Positions 6,547-9,135 of a stretch of DNA of 9,135 nucleotides are shown here, piece by piece. This DNA is from Pseudomonadota bacterium (GTDB lineage Bacteria > Pseudomonadota > Alphaproteobacteria > Rhodobacterales > Rhodobacteraceae): assembly GCA_021813645.1 (NCBI GenBank), contig JAKAJW010000383.1:1-9135 (forward strand), in the 5' to 3' direction. The translations under genes and the position numbers were made by a program. The first letter of the stretch is position 1. Every line of letters starts with the position of its first letter. The notes beneath the pieces were generated by a model, which did not search any database, had not been told where the DNA came from, and saw only the letters and a list, made by a program, of their open reading frames with translations.

Positions 6547-7202
6547 CCAATCTGTTTCACCGCGACTTCGATGCCGAGTTGGAAGCCGAGGCCCGCGCCG
6601 CGATGCGCGAGCGCGCCTGCCGCTACACCCAGGAGGATCTCGACGCGGCCGTGGCCGAGGCCCTGGCGCGCGGGCACGATGAAGGCAAGTCGCAGGGCTA
6701 CACCCAGGGCCTGTCCGAGGCCTTCGCCTCGCTCGAGGCGCGGCAGGTGGAGGCGCTGGCAACCCTCGGACCGCAGCTGGAGGAGCTGCTGAAGGACCGG
6801 CTTCAGCACCGCGCCACGCTGGAACGCCAGCTGATCACCTTCGTTCTCGACGTCGCCGAGAAGGTGTTCCCCGAGTTTCTCGCCACGCGCTCGGCTGAGG
6901 CCGCCGCCGTCCAGGTGCGCCATGCGCTCGGACTTGCGCTCGGCAGCCCGCGGCTTCGGCTTCAGCTGTCCGAGCCCACCCGCGCCGCGCTTGCGGCCGA
7001 ACTCGAGGCGCTGGTCCGCGATCGGCCAGCGTCGCAGCAAATCGACATCACGACCGATCCCAAGCTGGCCGACGGCGAGGCCCGCGTGATCTGGGAAGAT
7101 GGTCTCATGGAATACAGTTATGACCGGGTCTGCTCCGAAATCCTGCGCGCGCTTCGGCAAGCGGCCGGGCCGGAGCTTCGTCCCCTTTGGAAGGCGATAT
7201 GA
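6543..7202 (+). CDS. fliH: Flagellar assembly protein FliH
   Basis: FliH is the peripheral stalk-like regulator of the export ATPase FliI and links it to FliN and FlhA. The 219-residue product shows the FliH signature glycine heptad-like run GHDEGKSQGYTQGLSEA (Gly44, 48, 52, 56 then Ala60). A helical region (about 60-95) comes next, then a C-terminal FliH/YscL-type domain with FVLDVAEKVFPEFLA, IDITTDPKLADGEARVIWEDG and a final amphipathic helix. Enteric FliH uses two N-terminal Trp residues to dock; here the corresponding extreme N-terminus (MTNLFHRDFD) offers Phe5 and Phe9 instead. The ATG overlaps the fliF TGA, and its own TGA overlaps the fliN ATG, so the three genes are tightly coupled. 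No fliI is in the window. FliH is a divergent family; the position, glycine repeat and C-terminal motifs make the call solid. Confidence 0.87.
   Translation: MTNLFHRDFDAELEAEARAAMRERACRYTQEDLDAAVAEALARGHDEGKSQGYTQGLSEAFASLEARQVEALATLGPQLEELLKDRLQHRATLERQLITFVLDVAEKVFPEFLATRSAEAAAVQVRHALGLALGSPRLRLQLSEPTRAALAAELEALVRDRPASQQIDITTDPKLADGEARVIWEDGLMEYSYDRVCSEILRALRQAAGPELRPLWKAI
7189..7194 (+). promoter_or_regulatory. Ribosome binding site of fliN
   Basis: GGAAGG lies 4 nt before the first fliN ATG (7199) and 7 nt before the second (7202), inside the last codons of fliH. It is the clearest Shine-Dalgarno sequence in the plus-strand operon. It argues against a TTG start at 7187 and slightly favours the second ATG. 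Confidence 0.6.
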
Positions 7203-7549
7203 TGGCTGAGAACGACACGAACCCCGAGACGCCGCCGACGGTGATCGAATCGATGGTCGCCGAGGAGACCGCCGGCGCCGAGGAGGAATCCGGGCACAAC
7301 ATCAACGCGATGCTCAACGTCGCGCTGAACGTGCAGATCGTGCTGGGACACAGCCGGATGCCGATCGCGCAATTGCTCAGCCTGTCGCGCGGCTCGGTGA
7401 TCGAACTCGACAAGAAGATCGGCGAGCCGGTCGATGTGATGATCAACGATCGCCTGGTGGCGCGCGGCGACCTGGTGAAGGTCAGCGAGAACCGGATCGG
7501 CGTCACGCTCACCGAAATCGTCAAGGATTACGTCTCGAAGCGGGCCTAA
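7199..7549 (+). CDS. fliN: Flagellar motor switch protein FliN
   Basis: FliN forms the bottom of the C-ring and is the docking point for FliH-FliI. The 116-residue product has an acidic, disordered N-terminal third (1-35, rich in Glu/Thr/Pro), as is common for FliN. A SpoA domain (about 38-113) follows: LNVALNVQIVLGHSRMPI, LLSLSRGSVIEL, DKKIGEPVDVMINDRLVARG and GVTLTEIV, all characteristic. Two adjacent ATGs (7199 and 7202) are candidates. The first overlaps the fliH stop as ATGA; the second is better spaced (7 nt) from GGAAGG at 7189-7194. The difference is one Met. A TTG at 7187 is in frame but lies over that ribosome-binding site. fliP follows after 6 bp. Confidence 0.94.
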   Translation: MMAENDTNPETPPTVIESMVAEETAGAEEESGHNINAMLNVALNVQIVLGHSRMPIAQLLSLSRGSVIELDKKIGEPVDVMINDRLVARGDLVKVSENRIGVTLTEIVKDYVSKRA

Positions 7550-7555
7550 ACGTCG

Positions 7556-8392
7556 ATGCCGCAGCTGCCGCCCCTGCGTATCGTTCTGTCCGCCCTGGCG
7601 GCCGGTGCGGTGTTGTCTGCCGCCGGCGCCGCCGGCGCCCAGCAGATGGGCGATCTGCTCGGCGGCCTGTCGCAGGCGCTCGGCGCCGCGCCGGGCACGG
7701 CGGCCTCGGCCAGCCTCTCGGGCCGCATCATCCAGCTGATCGCGCTGATGACGGTGCTGTCGATCGCGCCGGGCCTCTTGGTCATGATGACGAGCTTCAC
7801 CCGCTTCGTCATCGTCTTCTCGATGCTGCGCTCGGCGCTCGGGCTGAACCAGACGCCGCCCAACATGGTGCTCAGCGCGATGGCCTTGTTCATGACCTTC
7901 TTCGTCATGCAGCCGGTGTTCGACGACGCCTATACCCAGGGCCTGCTGCCGCTGATGAACAATCAGATCACCGAAGAGCAGGCGATCGGCCGCATCGGGG
8001 CCCCGTTCAAGGCCTTCATGTTCGTCAATACGCGCGCCAAGGACGTCAGCCTGTTCCGCGATCTGACCGCCAAGCCCGCCACGCAGGGCCAGACCCAGCC
8101 GCCGCCAGCGCCGCAGGCCGGCCCGGCCGGCGTGAGCTGGAGTGTTCTGGTCCCGGCCTTCATGATCTCCGAGCTGCGCCGCGCCTTCACCATCGGCTTT
8201 CTGATCTACCTGCCCTTCGTCGCCATTGACCTGATCGTGGCCTCGATCCTCATAAGCGCCGGCATGATGATGTTGCCGCCGGTGATGATTTCGCTGCCCT
8301 GCAAGGTGATCTTCTTCGTCCTGATCGATGGATGGTATATGCTTGCCGGCAGCCTGATGCATTCCTACGCCGCCTATGCTGGCGGCGGCTAA
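7556..8392 (+). CDS. fliP: Flagellar type III export gate protein FliP
   Basis: FliP makes the pentameric core of the FliPQR export gate inside the MS-ring. The 278-residue product begins with a cleavable-type signal peptide (hydrophobic core about 9-24, likely cut after AAGA near residue 28), as known for FliP. The family core follows: APGLLVMMTSFTRFVIVFSMLRSALG (69-96), TPPNMVLSAMALFMTFFVMQP, a periplasmic segment ending near 195, LVPAFMISELRRAFTIGF, FVAIDLIVASILISAGMMMLPP, and MISLPCKVIFFVLIDGWYMLAGSL. The stretch 174-192 is Pro/Gln-rich and looks like a lineage-specific linker before the conserved LLPAY-like segment. The start ATG lies 6 bp after fliN and lacks a strong ribosome site, so coupling to fliN translation is likely. 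No fliO separates it from fliN. The stop codon sits in the loop of a strong hairpin. Confidence 0.95.
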   Translation: MPQLPPLRIVLSALAAGAVLSAAGAAGAQQMGDLLGGLSQALGAAPGTAASASLSGRIIQLIALMTVLSIAPGLLVMMTSFTRFVIVFSMLRSALGLNQTPPNMVLSAMALFMTFFVMQPVFDDAYTQGLLPLMNNQITEEQAIGRIGAPFKAFMFVNTRAKDVSLFRDLTAKPATQGQTQPPPAPQAGPAGVSWSVLVPAFMISELRRAFTIGFLIYLPFVAIDLIVASILISAGMMMLPPVMISLPCKVIFFVLIDGWYMLAGSLMHSYAAYAGGG

Positions 8393-8406
8393 CACTGCCG
8401 CCGCCA
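8380..8406 (+). other. Perfect GC-rich stem-loop over the fliP stop codon
   Basis: TGGCGGCGGC (8380-8389) and GCCGCCGCCA (8397-8406) form a perfect 10-bp stem with a 7-nt loop TAACACT that begins with the fliP TAA. Nine of ten pairs are G-C. No T-run follows, so it is not a standard intrinsic terminator. It could protect the 3' end of the upstream message, cause partial termination, or modulate fliG translation. The left arm encodes the Gly-Gly-Gly end of FliP, so repeat-like GC codons could also explain one arm; the complementary arm lies in non-coding sequence. Confidence 0.55.
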
Positions 8407-8440
8407 TGCCGATCCAGCCCAACTTCGCAGAGCCGACCAA

Positions 8441-9135
8441 ATGAAACAGCGCATGGATCCGACCAAACTCAGGGGCGCCGAGAAGGCGGCCGTGCTTTTT
8501 CTTTGCCTTGGCGAGGAGCGCGGCGCCGAACTGATGAAGCAGCTCGATGAGTTCGACATCCACGAGATCACCCGCGCCATCGCCAGCCTCGGCTCGGTTC
8601 CCCCTCAGGTGATCGAAGCCGTGGTCAACGAGTTCCTCGAACATATCAATAACGGCGCCGGCATCATCGGTTCGATTGGACTGGCCGAGTCCATGTTGCG
8701 GAACTTTCTGCCGGCCAACCGGGTCGGCGAGATCATGGGGGAAATTCAGGGTCCTCTGCTCGGCCGCAACCTCTGGGAGTCCTTCTCCAGCCTGGAACCG
8801 CAGGCGATTGCCGATTGTGTGAAGGGCGAACACGACCAGACCGTCGCCGCGATCCTCAGCAAGGTTCGCCCCGAGGTTGCCGCCCGGGTTCTGCCCCTGC
8901 TCGGCAGCGAGCGGATGCTCGAGGTGGTCGAACGGATGATCAGCATCGAGACGGTGCCGCGCCATGCGCTCGAACAGATCGAGGCAACCCTTCAGCGCGA
9001 ATACATGCAATCGGCCTCGCGCCTGTCCGGACCTGATCCGCAGCAGCGCATGGCTGACCTCTTCAACAAGCTCGACCGCAACCTGTTCGAGCGGATCGCG
9101 TCCGAGCTCGAAACCCGCATCCCCGAGGCTTTCAC
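8441..9135 (+). CDS. fliG: Flagellar motor switch protein FliG, 3'-truncated
   Basis: FliG sits at the top of the C-ring, binds the FliF tail and contacts the stator, so it converts ion flow into torque. The window holds 231 codons with no stop, out of about 330-350 expected. The N-terminal domain starts at LRGAEKAAVLFLCLGEERGAEL, with EFDIHEITRAIASLGSVPP and VVNEFLEHI. The middle domain has the EHPQ-type motif (here EHDQT, 130-134), then AAILSKVRPEVAARVLPLLG, VVERMISIETVPRHALEQIE and the following ADLFNKLDRNLFERI helix. The C-terminal torque-generating domain is beyond the window. ATG 8441 is used; ATG 8453 is also in frame, and neither has a strong ribosome site. fliG is 48 bp past fliP and in the same frame, whereas in many bacteria it directly follows fliF. 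Confidence 0.95.
   Translation, partial: MKQRMDPTKLRGAEKAAVLFLCLGEERGAELMKQLDEFDIHEITRAIASLGSVPPQVIEAVVNEFLEHINNGAGIIGSIGLAESMLRNFLPANRVGEIMGEIQGPLLGRNLWESFSSLEPQAIADCVKGEHDQTVAAILSKVRPEVAARVLPLLGSERMLEVVERMISIETVPRHALEQIEATLQREYMQSASRLSGPDPQQRMADLFNKLDRNLFERIASELETRIPEAF

Noticed and set aside
7187..7198. TTG start for FliN
   Set aside because: It lies on the GGAAGG ribosome-binding site; the ATGs at 7199/7202 are correctly spaced and coupled to the fliH stop.
5755..7638. Identical 20-base GC repeat at 5755-5774 (fliF) and 7619-7638 (fliP)
   Set aside because: Both copies encode AAGAAGA in Ala/Gly-rich linker or signal-peptide sequence. GCC/GGC codon bias explains the match without a mobile repeat.
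7118..9010. A 630-codon open frame on the minus strand across fliN, fliP and fliG
   Set aside because: It is antisense to three securely identified genes. Its product is dominated by His, Arg, Gly, Asp and Gln without domains, as expected for the complementary frame of GC-rich coding DNA.
1..9135. Defence system, mobile element, CRISPR or novel enzyme island
   Set aside because: Every substantial gene belongs to a known housekeeping or flagellar family except the DUF6468-like one. There are no transposase, integrase, tRNA-att or direct-repeat boundaries.

Overview
The window is GC-rich, densely packed coding DNA whose proteins look alphaproteobacterial. The MltG homologue, the DUF6468-like and MotE-like genes next to fliM, and the tight ATGA gene overlaps fit Rhodobacterales or a near relative. 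That placement comes from remembered family resemblance, not a search. I see no mobile element, tRNA, rRNA, CRISPR array or prophage gene. The window cuts through genes at both ends: fabF lacks its 5' end and fliG its 3' end.

Layout. (1) Bases 1-2212, plus strand: the end of fabF (beta-ketoacyl-ACP synthase II), whose stop overlaps the start of mltG (endolytic murein transglycosylase); this is a housekeeping lipid and cell-wall pair. (2) Bases 2213-2250: a 38-bp convergent gap within nested inverted repeats, a candidate bidirectional terminator. (3) Bases 2251-4682, minus strand, read from the right: fliL, fliM, a DUF6468-like membrane/coiled-coil protein and a MotE-like protein, overlapping end to start as one operon. 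(4) Bases 4683-4827: an AT-rich divergent intergenic region that must hold the start signals for both flagellar operons. (5) Bases 4828-8392, plus strand: fliF, fliH, fliN and fliP, tightly coupled. (6) Bases 8380-8406: a perfect GC-rich hairpin over the fliP stop codon. (7) Bases 8441 to the end: the first 231 codons of fliG.

Together the flagellar genes encode the MS-ring (FliF), the C-ring/switch (FliG, FliM, FliN), parts of the type III export apparatus (FliP in the gate, FliH with the ATPase), and stator-linked factors (FliL, the MotE-like protein and perhaps the DUF6468-like protein). The order is rearranged from the enteric pattern. fliL-fliM is separated from fliN-fliP and transcribed away from it. 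No fliO lies between fliN and fliP. fliG follows fliP rather than fliF.

I do not see a wholly new system. The best leads are: the fliP/fliG hairpin with a tiny minicistron; a FliM that lacks the usual N-terminal CheY-P docking motif; simultaneous departures from consensus on both faces of the FliM-FliG contact; and the poorly characterised DUF6468-like/MotE-like pair.
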